DNA from: Candidatus Aenigmatarchaeota archaeon
GTDB lineage: Archaea; Aenigmatarchaeota; Aenigmatarchaeia; JACPZZ01
Assembly (NCBI GenBank): GCA_016202815.1
Contig: JACQNZ010000006.1
Location: forward strand, 1-64,000
Direction: 5' to 3'
DNA length: 64,000 bases
The position numbers were made by a program, and so were the translations under genes. The notes under the pieces were generated by a model, which was not told where the DNA came from, did not search any database, and worked only from the letters and a program-made list of their open reading frames with translations. This document shows positions 6,492-14,982 of this stretch, piece after piece. Position 1 is the stretch's first letter, and each line of letters starts with the position of its first letter.

Positions 6492-7271
6492 TCACTTAAA
6501 ATACGCAACCGCGTTCCTGAATAATTTTATCCCGTCCGGTTCCATGCCGTCCGCGAGTTCGCCGAGATTTCTTTTGAGTCTCGTGTATTGCGGGTTGTTA
6601 GTCGGATGGTTGTAGGCTTCGAAGTGCGGCATTGTCCCGAATATTCTTCCAGTCGTGTCGCATATGCCCGCGATCGCATCGACAGACCCGTTTGGGTTAT
6701 CAGGGAATTTCGCCGCAACGCGCCCGTTGCGATCGACGTATTGTATAGCCACCTGACCGTTCGCGCGCAGCCTTTGTAAGGCTTCATCGTCGCGCGTGAC
6801 GAATTTCCCTTCGCCGTGCCTTACTGGGAGATAAAGGCCGTCCAAATCTTTTGTGAAAACGCATCTTGAATCAGGATTAACCCGCAGACGCACCCAGCCG
6901 TCGTAGAAAAATCCGGAGTCGTTGTAAGTGAGCGTTGCATCGCGCTGCGCCCCGCTGCTGAATGCGCCCATCTTTATGAGTATCTGGAAGCCGTTGCAGA
7001 CCCCGTAAGTAAGCGTGTCCCTTTCGAAAAACCTGCGCATTTCGTCCCCGGCTTTTCCAAGCCTTTTAGCTGTCGCAACACCCGCGCCGAGGTCGTCGCC
7101 GTCTGAAAAACCGCCGCACAAAGCGAGCATCTGGAAATCTTCAAGGTCCACATCACCGTCTAACAATTCATAAAGCGTGGTTATTCTTGTTTTCGCGCCT
7201 GCTGCGCGCAGCGAATAATCCAGTTCTTTTTCAGTGTTTAATCCGTTGCCGGTTAAGATTAACGCCTTCAT
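6492..7271 (-). CDS. purQ: FGAM synthase glutaminase subunit
   Basis: A class I glutamine amidotransferase that releases ammonia for PurL. The nucleophile elbow YGVCNGFQILIKMG carries the Cys; a C-terminal MPHFEAYNHP-type segment supplies the His and Glu. I start at the ATG at 7271, giving MKALILTGNG and 259 residues, rather than the longer track ORF: this start overlaps the purL stop (TGATG), the expected coupling for subunits of one enzyme, and N-terminal strands of PurQ begin exactly this way. Length is typical of the small-type PurQ that works with separate PurS and PurL. Confidence 0.93.
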   Translation of the reverse strand: MKALILTGNGLNTEKELDYSLRAAGAKTRITTLYELLDGDVDLEDFQMLALCGGFSDGDDLGAGVATAKRLGKAGDEMRRFFERDTLTYGVCNGFQILIKMGAFSSGAQRDATLTYNDSGFFYDGWVRLRVNPDSRCVFTKDLDGLYLPVRHGEGKFVTRDDEALQRLRANGQVAIQYVDRNGRVAAKFPDNPNGSVDAIAGICDTTGRIFGTMPHFEAYNHPTNNPQYTRLKRNLGELADGMEPDGIKLFRNAVAYFK

Positions 7272-10249
7272 CAATTCCACCCAAACCTGCTTTGCCACGC
7301 GCCTTTAAGCTCGTGGATGCTTGCCGCGACAGCGGTTTGGCCGTCCAGGCCGCGCACGTAAAATCCGTCGCCGGATGTCACGCGCCCTATGCGGGCGTAT
7401 TGGTCGTTTCCAAGCGTCTGCTCAAATTCATCAGCCTTTGCCGGGTCAACAGTCACAACGAACCTGCCGGCAGACTCCGAAAACATCGCCTTGTAATTTT
7501 TATCCACGCCTTGTGCGCGAAGCCGTGAAAGGTCGGCGTCCATTCCGTAACCGCCCGCGAAGGCCGTTTCCGCCAGCGCGACGCCCAGCCCGCCCTGCGA
7601 TACGTCGTGCATTGACGCAACCAACCCTTTTCTTGTGGCGTCGCTCACCGATCTGTACAAAGCCTTCGCCGATTTGGCATCGACAACCGGCACGCTGTCC
7701 CCGATTGCGCCGTGCATGCCGTAAAATTCCGAGCCGCCCATTTCGTCTTTCGTTGCGCCCAGGACGTATACTATGTCGCCGGCTTTTTTCGCATCCATAG
7801 ATACGTAATTTCTTACGTCGGCCATTTTAGCCATCGCAGAAATCAGTACGGTTGGCAGGCCTGATATCTTTTGTTTCTCGCCGTTTTGGCCCGTGTATGT
7901 TGTGTCGATTGTCATGCTGTCCTTTCCGGATATGCACGGCGTTTCGTATTCGAGGCAATAGTCGCGCAGCGCCATATTTGCCCGCACAAGCTGCGCCATT
8001 TTTTTCTTGTCTTCAAGCGGCGACGGCCAGCAGAAATTGTCGTTAAAAACAATCCTGTCCATGTCGCCGCCCACGGCTATCACGCCGCGTATCGCCTCGT
8101 CAATCGCATTTGCGGTCATGTGATACGTGTCAACCTGGCCGTAAAGCGGATTTACCCCGTGCGACAGTATTATGCCTTCGTCAGAGTCCAAAAACGGCCT
8201 TATCACGGCCGCGTCAGCCGGCCCGTCGTTGTTAACGCCTACGAAAGGCTTCCCGACAGACCCGCCCTGCACCTCGTGATCGAATTTTCTCACCAGCCGC
8301 TCCTTGCTTGCGATGTTCGGCCTGGCCAATATGCTGGCCAACTCTGCAGTAAGGTCGTAGTCGTTCGCGATTACAGGGTCGTCGTTGTGCATTATCCTCT
8401 GCCATTCCGCTTCCAGCTCCATTTTCGGAACTCCGTTATGCAGGAAATCCATATCCAGATGCGCGACAACCTCATCGCCGTAGGTTGCATGGAATTTTCC
8501 GCTGGCCGTGAATTTGCCGACAACGGCGGATTCAACGCGGTATTTTCTCGAAAGCTCTTCAAACTCTTTTATTTTTTCAGGCTTTACCGCAACGCTCATC
8601 CTTTCCTGCGATTCGGAGATCATGATTTCCCACGGTTGCATGCCCTCGTATTTCAATGGGACTTTGTCCAGGTATATTTCACAGCCGCCGGAAATCTGCG
8701 CCATTTCGCCCAGCGACGACGACAGCCCGCCAGCCCCGTTGTCTGTTATCGCCTCGTAAAGCCCGCGGTTGCGCGCCTCAATCAAAAAATCATAAGCGCG
8801 CTTTTGCACAATCGGGTCGCCTATCTGCACAGCGGACGACGGCGATGTCTCGGTCAGCGTGCCCGACGAAAATGTTGCGCCGTGTATGCCGTCCTTGCCT
8901 ACGCGGCCGCCAACCATTACGGCAAGATATCCCGGTTCAATGGATTTTTCATCCGTTCTTCTTCCGTTTATTTCCGCAGGCATCATGCCCACTGATCCGC
9001 AAAAAACAAGCGGCTTTCCCAAAAAGCTGTCATGGAAAAACACAGAACCGTTGACTGTCGGTATTCCTGTCTTGTTGCCGGCGTGTTCGATTCCTTTGAA
9101 AACCCCTTTCCTAACGCGGTCCGGATGCAATATCGTTGGCGGCAGATAGCCGCCGTAATCCGGGTTTCCAAAGCACAGCACGTCCGTGGACGCAATTAAT
9201 TCCGCCCCTATGCCTGCGCCCATTATGTCGCGATGGCAGCCATTGACGCCTGTTAGCGCGCCGCCGTAAGGATCCTTCGCGCTCGGGCTGTTGTGTGTTT
9301 CAACCTTCATCAGTGCGTTGTGCGTTCCGTTGAATTTGACAATGCCGGCATTGTCCTTGAAGACTGAAACTAAAACATCTTTCCATTTGTCCGTTTTCGC
9401 AAGCTCTTCGGTCGTGTCTTTGATGAATGTTCTGAAAATACTGTCAACGCCAAAAGCCTGGCCCGTCTCCTTGTCAACATAACGCACGGCGGCATTGAAT
9501 ATTTTGTGCTTGCAGTGTTCGCTCCACGTTTGCGCCACAACTTCCAGCTCCACATCCGTCGGCATCGGCCGCAGGCCCAGCAATCTGCGTTCTTCTGCGA
9601 AGTCGGTTCTTTGGTACTCTGCGCCGGCCCTGTGCATTTCGCGCAAGTTCAGCGACAGTTGGCCTTTCGTGCTTATCTCCATCAAGGCGTTGTCATCAAC
9701 ATTGAGATCGATATAGCCGACCCTGATTCCGTTGGCCGTGGCCATTTTTGGCAACGTATCCAATCCCGTTCTTCTGTCCCATGTGCGGTAATCGCGGATT
9801 TGCACATCCTCAATGAGCGGGTTCGCGAGCATGGCAACAGCAGCCCGTTGTAAATCTTCAGCGTTTGCGCCTTTTACAAAAAATTGCCTTGATGTGTACG
9901 CCTTCCCGTTCGCTTCCCTGCCGGTTACGGTTTCTGCGATTTCTTTCGCTGTCCTGCCTTCCGGGTCTGAAACGCCGGGTTTTCTGGAAACCTCGACCAT
10001 GAAATCAAAATCGCCGGGGTTGACCGGTTTGTTTACTGCGGAAAACTCTGTCACCGGGTCTGTTAATTCCGCTTCGAGATTTTTTAACTCGCTTTCGGAA
10101 AGCCCGAAATCAAAAACAGTTTTTCTTGCGCTTCTGACGCTTTCGGTTTTGACTCCGCGTTCGGCAAAGTCCTGCCTTACGGACCCGGCAGCCGCGTCTG
10201 GAAATTCCGGCTTGACAGCGATTTGCAGCGTGTTCGGATTTGAGTCCAT
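7271..10249 (-). CDS. purL: FGAM synthase with PurS-like N-terminal domains fused to PurL
   Basis: Converts FGAR, ATP and ammonia (from PurQ) to FGAM. From the ATG at 10249 it has 992 residues. Residues 1 to about 190 contain two PurS-like segments, one starting NTLQIAVKPEFPDAAAGSV and one around FDFMVEVSRKPGVSDPEGRT, the latter close to free-standing PurS (KPGVxDPxG). The PurL core follows, with EVVAQTWSEHCKHK, KVETHNSPSAKDPYGGALTG, DNGAGGLSSSLGEMA and SGKDSM. Separate PurS, PurL and PurQ are usual in archaea, so PurS is fused here. The longer TTG start in the track would overlap the divergent purN start and is less likely. Confidence 0.92.
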   Translation of the reverse strand: MDSNPNTLQIAVKPEFPDAAAGSVRQDFAERGVKTESVRSARKTVFDFGLSESELKNLEAELTDPVTEFSAVNKPVNPGDFDFMVEVSRKPGVSDPEGRTAKEIAETVTGREANGKAYTSRQFFVKGANAEDLQRAAVAMLANPLIEDVQIRDYRTWDRRTGLDTLPKMATANGIRVGYIDLNVDDNALMEISTKGQLSLNLREMHRAGAEYQRTDFAEERRLLGLRPMPTDVELEVVAQTWSEHCKHKIFNAAVRYVDKETGQAFGVDSIFRTFIKDTTEELAKTDKWKDVLVSVFKDNAGIVKFNGTHNALMKVETHNSPSAKDPYGGALTGVNGCHRDIMGAGIGAELIASTDVLCFGNPDYGGYLPPTILHPDRVRKGVFKGIEHAGNKTGIPTVNGSVFFHDSFLGKPLVFCGSVGMMPAEINGRRTDEKSIEPGYLAVMVGGRVGKDGIHGATFSSGTLTETSPSSAVQIGDPIVQKRAYDFLIEARNRGLYEAITDNGAGGLSSSLGEMAQISGGCEIYLDKVPLKYEGMQPWEIMISESQERMSVAVKPEKIKEFEELSRKYRVESAVVGKFTASGKFHATYGDEVVAHLDMDFLHNGVPKMELEAEWQRIMHNDDPVIANDYDLTAELASILARPNIASKERLVRKFDHEVQGGSVGKPFVGVNNDGPADAAVIRPFLDSDEGIILSHGVNPLYGQVDTYHMTANAIDEAIRGVIAVGGDMDRIVFNDNFCWPSPLEDKKKMAQLVRANMALRDYCLEYETPCISGKDSMTIDTTYTGQNGEKQKISGLPTVLISAMAKMADVRNYVSMDAKKAGDIVYVLGATKDEMGGSEFYGMHGAIGDSVPVVDAKSAKALYRSVSDATRKGLVASMHDVSQGGLGVALAETAFAGGYGMDADLSRLRAQGVDKNYKAMFSESAGRFVVTVDPAKADEFEQTLGNDQYARIGRVTSGDGFYVRGLDGQTAVAASIHELKGAWQSRFGWN

Positions 10250-10312
10250 GATGTACACAAAAAATAAGTTTGCAAACGATTTAAGCCTGAAACGGGGCCC
10301 GGATATTAAAAG

Positions 10313-11206
10313 TTGACTGCCCAATTACACCAAGTGGTTCTTGTGGCATACGCGCAGTCGGGATTGAAAAAATTATACGATCCCGGAACTTCGCAACGCC
10401 CGATGCGCGTAATCGACATGATGTCCGGGTCCGGCACAAACGTGGTTAAGACTATCGAATACCAGCATGGACTCGCCGCGAAGCGCGGAAAATCCCCTTA
10501 CGAGGTTGTTGCGATCTTTACGGACAACAAAGGAAGCAAAGCGCAACAACTCGCTGAAAATTTTTCTTTGCCCTGGGAATGCGACGACATAACGGATTTC
10601 TATGCAGGCCGGGGGCATCCGAACAAACGCGATTTAAGCCTGCGGCCGGCATATTTTGAACGGGTAATAAGAAAACTGGAGCAATACAAGCCTGACGCAA
10701 TCGTTCTGGGCGGTTTCATGTCCGTAGTTACAGAGCCATTTTTATCGTGGTGCCTGGGGGTTAATGTGCATCCTGCAGACCTTTCCATTGCCGGAAACAA
10801 CGGGCCTAAATACACAGGCGACAACGCCGTGCTGAACCAGATACTGGCCGGAGAAACGGAATTGCGCTCGAGCACGCACATTGTCCGGGAGCGGGTCGAC
10901 CAGGGCGAAGTTTTGATGGTGTCCGAACCGCTTGCAGTGGATTTGGAAAGGGCGGCCGAAGAATTGTTTATCGAAGGAAAAATGAGGATCGATGAAAGGG
11001 CAATAGGCCTGGGTTTTTTGAGAAAGCCGCAGCACAGCTACATGGCGATAATGGTAGCAGGCAGGCACCAGGACTGGCTGAAACAGAAAGGCGATTGGGC
11101 GGTCTTGCCGCAAACCGTCGAATGGATAGCCGACGGCCGTTTTGCGTTGGGTCCGGACGGCGTTTACGTCGACGGTTTGTGGACGCCGAACGGCTACAGG
11201 CTGTAA
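10313..11206 (+). CDS. purN: formyltransferase-fold protein, predicted GAR transformylase (PurN-like)
   Basis: 297 residues with the formyltransferase Rossmann core: VIDMMSGSGTN (phosphate-binding loop), VVAIFTDN, PDAIVLGGFM, and NVHPADLS, whose Asn and His match the catalytic Asn-x-His of PurN. The later Asp is in RERVDQGEVLM. This supports formylation of GAR, the step before PurL. It is about 80-100 residues longer than typical bacterial PurN, with extensions at both ends. The start is uncertain: the track uses TTG at 10313. It diverges from purL across about 60 bases containing TATA-like stretches for both directions. Confidence 0.8.
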   Translation: MTAQLHQVVLVAYAQSGLKKLYDPGTSQRPMRVIDMMSGSGTNVVKTIEYQHGLAAKRGKSPYEVVAIFTDNKGSKAQQLAENFSLPWECDDITDFYAGRGHPNKRDLSLRPAYFERVIRKLEQYKPDAIVLGGFMSVVTEPFLSWCLGVNVHPADLSIAGNNGPKYTGDNAVLNQILAGETELRSSTHIVRERVDQGEVLMVSEPLAVDLERAAEELFIEGKMRIDERAIGLGFLRKPQHSYMAIMVAGRHQDWLKQKGDWAVLPQTVEWIADGRFALGPDGVYVDGLWTPNGYRL

Positions 11207-11226
11207 ATACCGGATTAAAAATTTTG

Positions 11227-12978
11227 CTACGCCGCGTACCTCGCCAGCAATTCGCGCGTTTCTTTTGCCCTGTCAGCCATCCTGTACGTATTCGCGACAG
11301 CCGTTCCCAAAAGTTCCCTTCTCGTTTCGCCCCCGTTCGCTGCTGATAAGCTTCCTACCAATTCTTCCTGCTCGATGGGATCCGTTGCATTGCGTAACCG
11401 CTCCATGCAGCCTTCTGTATCCATTACGCTGTAAAGCATGCCTTTAAGTTTTATTGCAGTTTCTTCTCCCGCCATTGCTTTGGCACCATCGATAAATGAT
11501 TCGACATCCTGCGGGCTGACGTACGGCTTCATTACAACATCCTTGATCCTGTCGTATGCGTTAGGCATGCCTCTGCCCCTGAGGAACGTCTGCATAGCCG
11601 ACGATATTATCCTCGGCCCTGCGCGATAGACTTCATCTTCCAGTGCGATCACGTTGGGTTCGTAATTCCTTAACTCTCCTATTAGCCGCTCTATCGCTAT
11701 TACGGATAGCATGATCGGGTGGAAGCCCTCGCGCGTCGTTATGGACCTGCGCAGATCCCCCTGTTCCCTGTACGCAACGAGCATCTCCTTTATCGGGTTA
11801 ATCATGCCGCTTGAGATTGATGCCAACGCCTCGGCACCTTCTGCGAGAAACGGATTGGTCTTTTGCGGCATTACCGAAGATCCTGATTCGCCTTTCTTCG
11901 TCGCCTTTGAAAGGATCTCACGCGAAGCGTATATCCACGTGTCTGTCGCGGCTTTTTTTACCACCATGCCAACGTTCACCATTGTATCAAGCGCCTGCGC
12001 CAGCGCCGCATTGCTGCAGTCCTGGTCATTGCCAAGCTCAACGTATCTCAGCCCAAATAAATTTTCTACAACGTCCTTGTACGTCGTGGTAGGATCGACA
12101 TTCGGGAACGCGGCTTTCATGTCAACGTCGGTTCCGATTGCACCTGCTATCTTGCCGTCGAGCCTCAGCTTTTCTGGCCGTAAAAGCGGTTCTGCCTGAA
12201 GCCTAACTTGTTCGGATAAATTGGCGTAAATGTGCCCCAGCGATGTAAGTTGCGCATCCTGCCCGTGTGTTTCAGCCACGCATGTGATTTCAGCGTATGC
12301 TCTCGCCCGCTTTTCCAGTTCTGACAAGAGATTCGAAACAGACGACGCCCATAAGCCAATCGCCCGCGTGTAAAGTTCTCCGGTCACGTTGGTATTCACG
12401 TCCGAAGAAGTCCTTGCGAGATGCGTTATCGCCCTCATTAAGTCTTCATCAAATCCAAGTTGCTGGGCCCTTATGGTTACCCACGTATTTGCTGCAACGA
12501 CATCATGGTTAGTCTTATCCTCGATGATCCGGGCAACCGCAAAATCTTTTGTGCGGAAGCTTCTGTATATGCTTCTCAGTTTTTCTTTATCATCCTCGCT
12601 GAACGGTTTCCCGACCAGTTGTCCGTATTCCGGGTAACGGCTCAACAGCTCCGCGAGCGCTATTACATACTCCACGGCGAATTTCATCCTTCCGCGCACA
12701 AGCGCCTGCTCTGAACTCACATCTTTAAAACCGTCAACATACCTGTTGTATCTTCCGGTTGTGATCTCCTCGGAATCCCCGGCGCCAATAAGTTTTTCCA
12801 GCCACGATGCCTTTTGTCTTCGTTCTGCGAATGTTTCGTCAGGCAGGCTCACGGCCTCGTACAATCTTTGGAACTCTCTTTGTCCGAACCCTTTATCTTC
12901 AAGGAGCGCTATGCTTCCGTCTGAAAAATCATGCTCCTCGTGCAGCATACGGGTCAGTTCTTGGACTGTGCTCGGCAT
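11227..12978 (-). CDS. purB: adenylosuccinate lyase, long form
   Basis: Acts twice in purine synthesis, cleaving SAICAR and adenylosuccinate with release of fumarate. The fumarase/aspartase superfamily signature is SGSSVMPQKTNP; DKTNHDVVAA, HLARTSSDVN and ETHGQDAQLTSLG match the E. coli-type PurB. At 583 residues it is over 100 longer than usual PurB, with extra N-terminal helical sequence (residues 1 to about 90) and a longer C-terminal tail. It lies among other pur genes on the minus strand, which excludes the related argininosuccinate lyase by context. Confidence 0.88.
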   Translation of the reverse strand: MPSTVQELTRMLHEEHDFSDGSIALLEDKGFGQREFQRLYEAVSLPDETFAERRQKASWLEKLIGAGDSEEITTGRYNRYVDGFKDVSSEQALVRGRMKFAVEYVIALAELLSRYPEYGQLVGKPFSEDDKEKLRSIYRSFRTKDFAVARIIEDKTNHDVVAANTWVTIRAQQLGFDEDLMRAITHLARTSSDVNTNVTGELYTRAIGLWASSVSNLLSELEKRARAYAEITCVAETHGQDAQLTSLGHIYANLSEQVRLQAEPLLRPEKLRLDGKIAGAIGTDVDMKAAFPNVDPTTTYKDVVENLFGLRYVELGNDQDCSNAALAQALDTMVNVGMVVKKAATDTWIYASREILSKATKKGESGSSVMPQKTNPFLAEGAEALASISSGMINPIKEMLVAYREQGDLRRSITTREGFHPIMLSVIAIERLIGELRNYEPNVIALEDEVYRAGPRIISSAMQTFLRGRGMPNAYDRIKDVVMKPYVSPQDVESFIDGAKAMAGEETAIKLKGMLYSVMDTEGCMERLRNATDPIEQEELVGSLSAANGGETRRELLGTAVANTYRMADRAKETRELLARYAA

Positions 12979-13091
12979 TGCGATCTCAATTACAGATGAG
13001 ATGAAATTTAAGCGTTAAATATCTATCGCAGCCTGAAGATAGCGATTGCAACGGTTAAGGATTAATAATCAAGAGGCGATGTAAGGATATC

Positions 13092-13949
13092 ATGGAACCG
13101 AAATTAATCCATCGGGGAAAAGTCCGCGACGTTTACGACGTCGGACAGGGAATGCTTCATTTGGTTTCTACGGACAGGCTATCGGCCTTTGATATAGTTT
13201 TGGCTGACACGATACCGCACAAGGGCGAAGTCCTTAACGACGTGTCTGCGTACCATCTTCAAATGGCGGGGCGCGCTGGCATACCGACCCATTACGTGGA
13301 CAGGACAGGCAGCGGCACAATGTTGGTTTACAGGCTGGGCATGATACCCGTTGAAGTCATCATCCGCGGTTATCTATACGGTTCGGCGTGGGACAGGTAC
13401 AGAAGGGGCGAGTTTAGTTTGCCATCAGGGACAGAACCGAGGAAAGGCGCGAAATTTTCTGAGCCTATGGTTGAATTCACTACAAAACTTGAAGCTAGCG
13501 ACAGGCCTGTTACAGCGGATGAGATTTTACACAATGATTGGATGTCAGCGAATGAAATTGCTTATGTTGTCGCCACGGCTTTGCGTGTTCATCAAATAGT
13601 CGAAGAGAATGCCGCAAAGGGCGGTATATTACTGGCCGACCAGAAATTGGAATTCGGAAGAAATCTAATGATTGATGACGTACCTATTCTCGGTGACGAG
13701 GTCGGGACGCCCGATTCATCTAGATTTTGGAACGCGGAATTGTACGCTGATAATTATCGTGCAGGCAACGACCAGCCGAGCTTTGACAAACAATATGTCC
13801 GCGATTATCTTTTGAGCGCGAGAGGTTGGGATAAAAAAAGACCGCCAGCCGGCACACATTTGACAGAGCCGTTGCTCACGCCGGAAGTTGTTGCACGAAC
13901 AGCCGAAAAGTATCTGGAAGCGAGAACAAGGATAATCACGTTGGCGTAA
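13092..13949 (+). CDS. purC: SAICAR synthetase
   Basis: 285 residues. Condenses CAIR with aspartate using ATP. Signatures in order: HRGKVRDVYDVG, STDRLSAFDIVL, IPVEVIIRGYLYGSAW, KLEASDRPVT (normally K..DRP..), LADQKLEFGR, IDDVPILGDEVGTPDSSRFW. Length and organisation match the yeast Ade1-like long form rather than the 240-residue bacterial form. The stop is 15 bases from the purE start, so the two are co-transcribed and catalyse consecutive steps. Divergent from purB. Confidence 0.95.
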   Translation: MEPKLIHRGKVRDVYDVGQGMLHLVSTDRLSAFDIVLADTIPHKGEVLNDVSAYHLQMAGRAGIPTHYVDRTGSGTMLVYRLGMIPVEVIIRGYLYGSAWDRYRRGEFSLPSGTEPRKGAKFSEPMVEFTTKLEASDRPVTADEILHNDWMSANEIAYVVATALRVHQIVEENAAKGGILLADQKLEFGRNLMIDDVPILGDEVGTPDSSRFWNAELYADNYRAGNDQPSFDKQYVRDYLLSARGWDKKRPPAGTHLTEPLLTPEVVARTAEKYLEARTRIITLA

Positions 13950-13964
13950 CGGAGAAATTGTTTT

Positions 13965-14489
13965 ATGAACCCCATGGCCGTACTCGTAATGGGATCGGAA
14001 TCGGATCTGGCTGACGCGATAACAGTGGAGGAAAGGTTAGCCGGCTTTGAAGTCCCAACCACGCGCCGCATTTTGTCCGCGCACAGGAACACGGGAGATG
14101 TTCTGGGGATGGTGCGCGGTCTGGACGGGAGGCATTCACCGTTGGTTTACGTCGCTGTTGTTGGAAAAAAGCCAGACCTCGGGCCGGTTATGGCCGGAAG
14201 CACGGATAACCCGGTTGTCATGTACGTCAAAAAAACAGAACCAGAAACTTTCTATCCTAACCACCTGTTGTCTGCGCTGGACGCGCCTCCCGGGATATCT
14301 TATGCAGTTTTTTCCGACCCGACGAACGCTGCGTTGTATGTTGCGAAAATGATCGGGCTGCAAGTCCCGGAAGTGAGAAAGGCGGTTGGTAATTATCGCG
14401 CCGGAAGGGCCGGGAAAAACCTTGAGGCGGACCAAAGGTTCAGCCCCATGACAACCGCTGAGGTAAAAGGCGCATTGGGCAGGAAATGA
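13965..14489 (+). CDS. purE: PurE-like phosphoribosylaminoimidazole carboxylase
   Basis: 174 residues with the PurE Rossmann-like fold: VLVMGSESDL at the N-terminus and RRILSAHRNTGDVL matching the active-site SAHRTP loop. The second substrate loop is unusual. Where classical PurE has an AGxAAHLPG or AGRSNALSG segment, this protein has VVGKKPDLGPVMAGST followed by NPVVMYV. It should carry out AIR to CAIR carboxylation, and immediate downstream placement from purC supports that, but the altered loop means mutase versus carboxylase chemistry cannot be assigned. No purK is in the window. Confidence 0.8.
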   Translation: MNPMAVLVMGSESDLADAITVEERLAGFEVPTTRRILSAHRNTGDVLGMVRGLDGRHSPLVYVAVVGKKPDLGPVMAGSTDNPVVMYVKKTEPETFYPNHLLSALDAPPGISYAVFSDPTNAALYVAKMIGLQVPEVRKAVGNYRAGRAGKNLEADQRFSPMTTAEVKGALGRK

Positions 14490-14495
14490 ACAAAT

Positions 14496-14732
14496 TTAAT
14501 TTTTTAAGACCGTCTGCCCCTTTGCCAAGTCTATGACCTTCTTTACGTCACCGGAGAAAACTTTGCTGGCCCTTAATACTTCCAAACCGGTTATCCTTCC
14601 ATCTTTGGAGACGTCGATGATTATACCGCTCGGAAGCTCCACGCTTTTCCAATAAGCTCCCTTTGAAATTCTCACGCCTAACACATCCTCTTCATCATCA
14701 TACCACACCGCTTTCTCTTTCATGCTAATCAA
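14496..14732 (-). CDS. DUF2283 small protein
   Basis: 78 residues with the DUF2283 pattern: WYDDEEDVLGVRI, then VELPSGIIIDVSKDGRITGLEVLRASKVF, a small all-beta fold. Genes of this family often follow a DUF4258 gene, as here: its start overlaps the end of the DUF4258 gene by 8 bases, so the two are translationally coupled. The arrangement is toxin-antitoxin-like, with DUF2283 as the putative antitoxin, but the activity of this pair is not established to my knowledge. Confidence 0.8.
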   Translation of the reverse strand: MISMKEKAVWYDDEEDVLGVRISKGAYWKSVELPSGIIIDVSKDGRITGLEVLRASKVFSGDVKKVIDLAKGQTVLKN

Positions 14733-14958
14733 GCCAAAACGCTGTAATTATCTTCACTTTGCCGATACTTATCCTTTTGTACACGACCTTAAGTATTTTG
14801 CCTGTGGGAGGAACCTTTGAGATTACATTTAATGCATCTGGCCAATGCCTGTCTTTCAATTCATCAGAATTTATGATTGCGTATGTTATTGCTTCGTCAG
14901 TTATATCAGGCCTGAATTTTTGTTGTAACTTCCAATGGTTAGACAAAGTCAATTCCAT
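14725..14958 (-). CDS. DUF4258-like small protein (toxin-like partner of DUF2283)
   Basis: 77 residues: LSNHWKLQQKFRPDITDEAITYAI at the front, then RHWPDALNVISKVPPTGKILKVVYKRI and VKIITAFWLD. An early His with a later strand pair (LKVVYK, KIITAFW) is characteristic of DUF4258, a RelE/BrnT-like small fold. It precedes and overlaps the DUF2283 gene. The pair sits between purE and purA on the minus strand and looks like an accessory insertion in the purine island. Confidence 0.75.
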   Translation of the reverse strand: MELTLSNHWKLQQKFRPDITDEAITYAIINSDELKDRHWPDALNVISKVPPTGKILKVVYKRISIGKVKIITAFWLD

Positions 14959-14982
14959 AATATGTATTCGTTCTGGGACATT

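Noticed and set aside
7871-8995. 374-residue plus-strand ORF
   Set aside because: It lies entirely antisense to purL, has no family motifs, and its codon pattern is the mirror of the real gene.
7271-10324. TTG start of purL at 10324
   Set aside because: The added 25 residues are not PurS-like and the start would overlap the divergent purN start; ATG at 10249 begins a good PurS strand.
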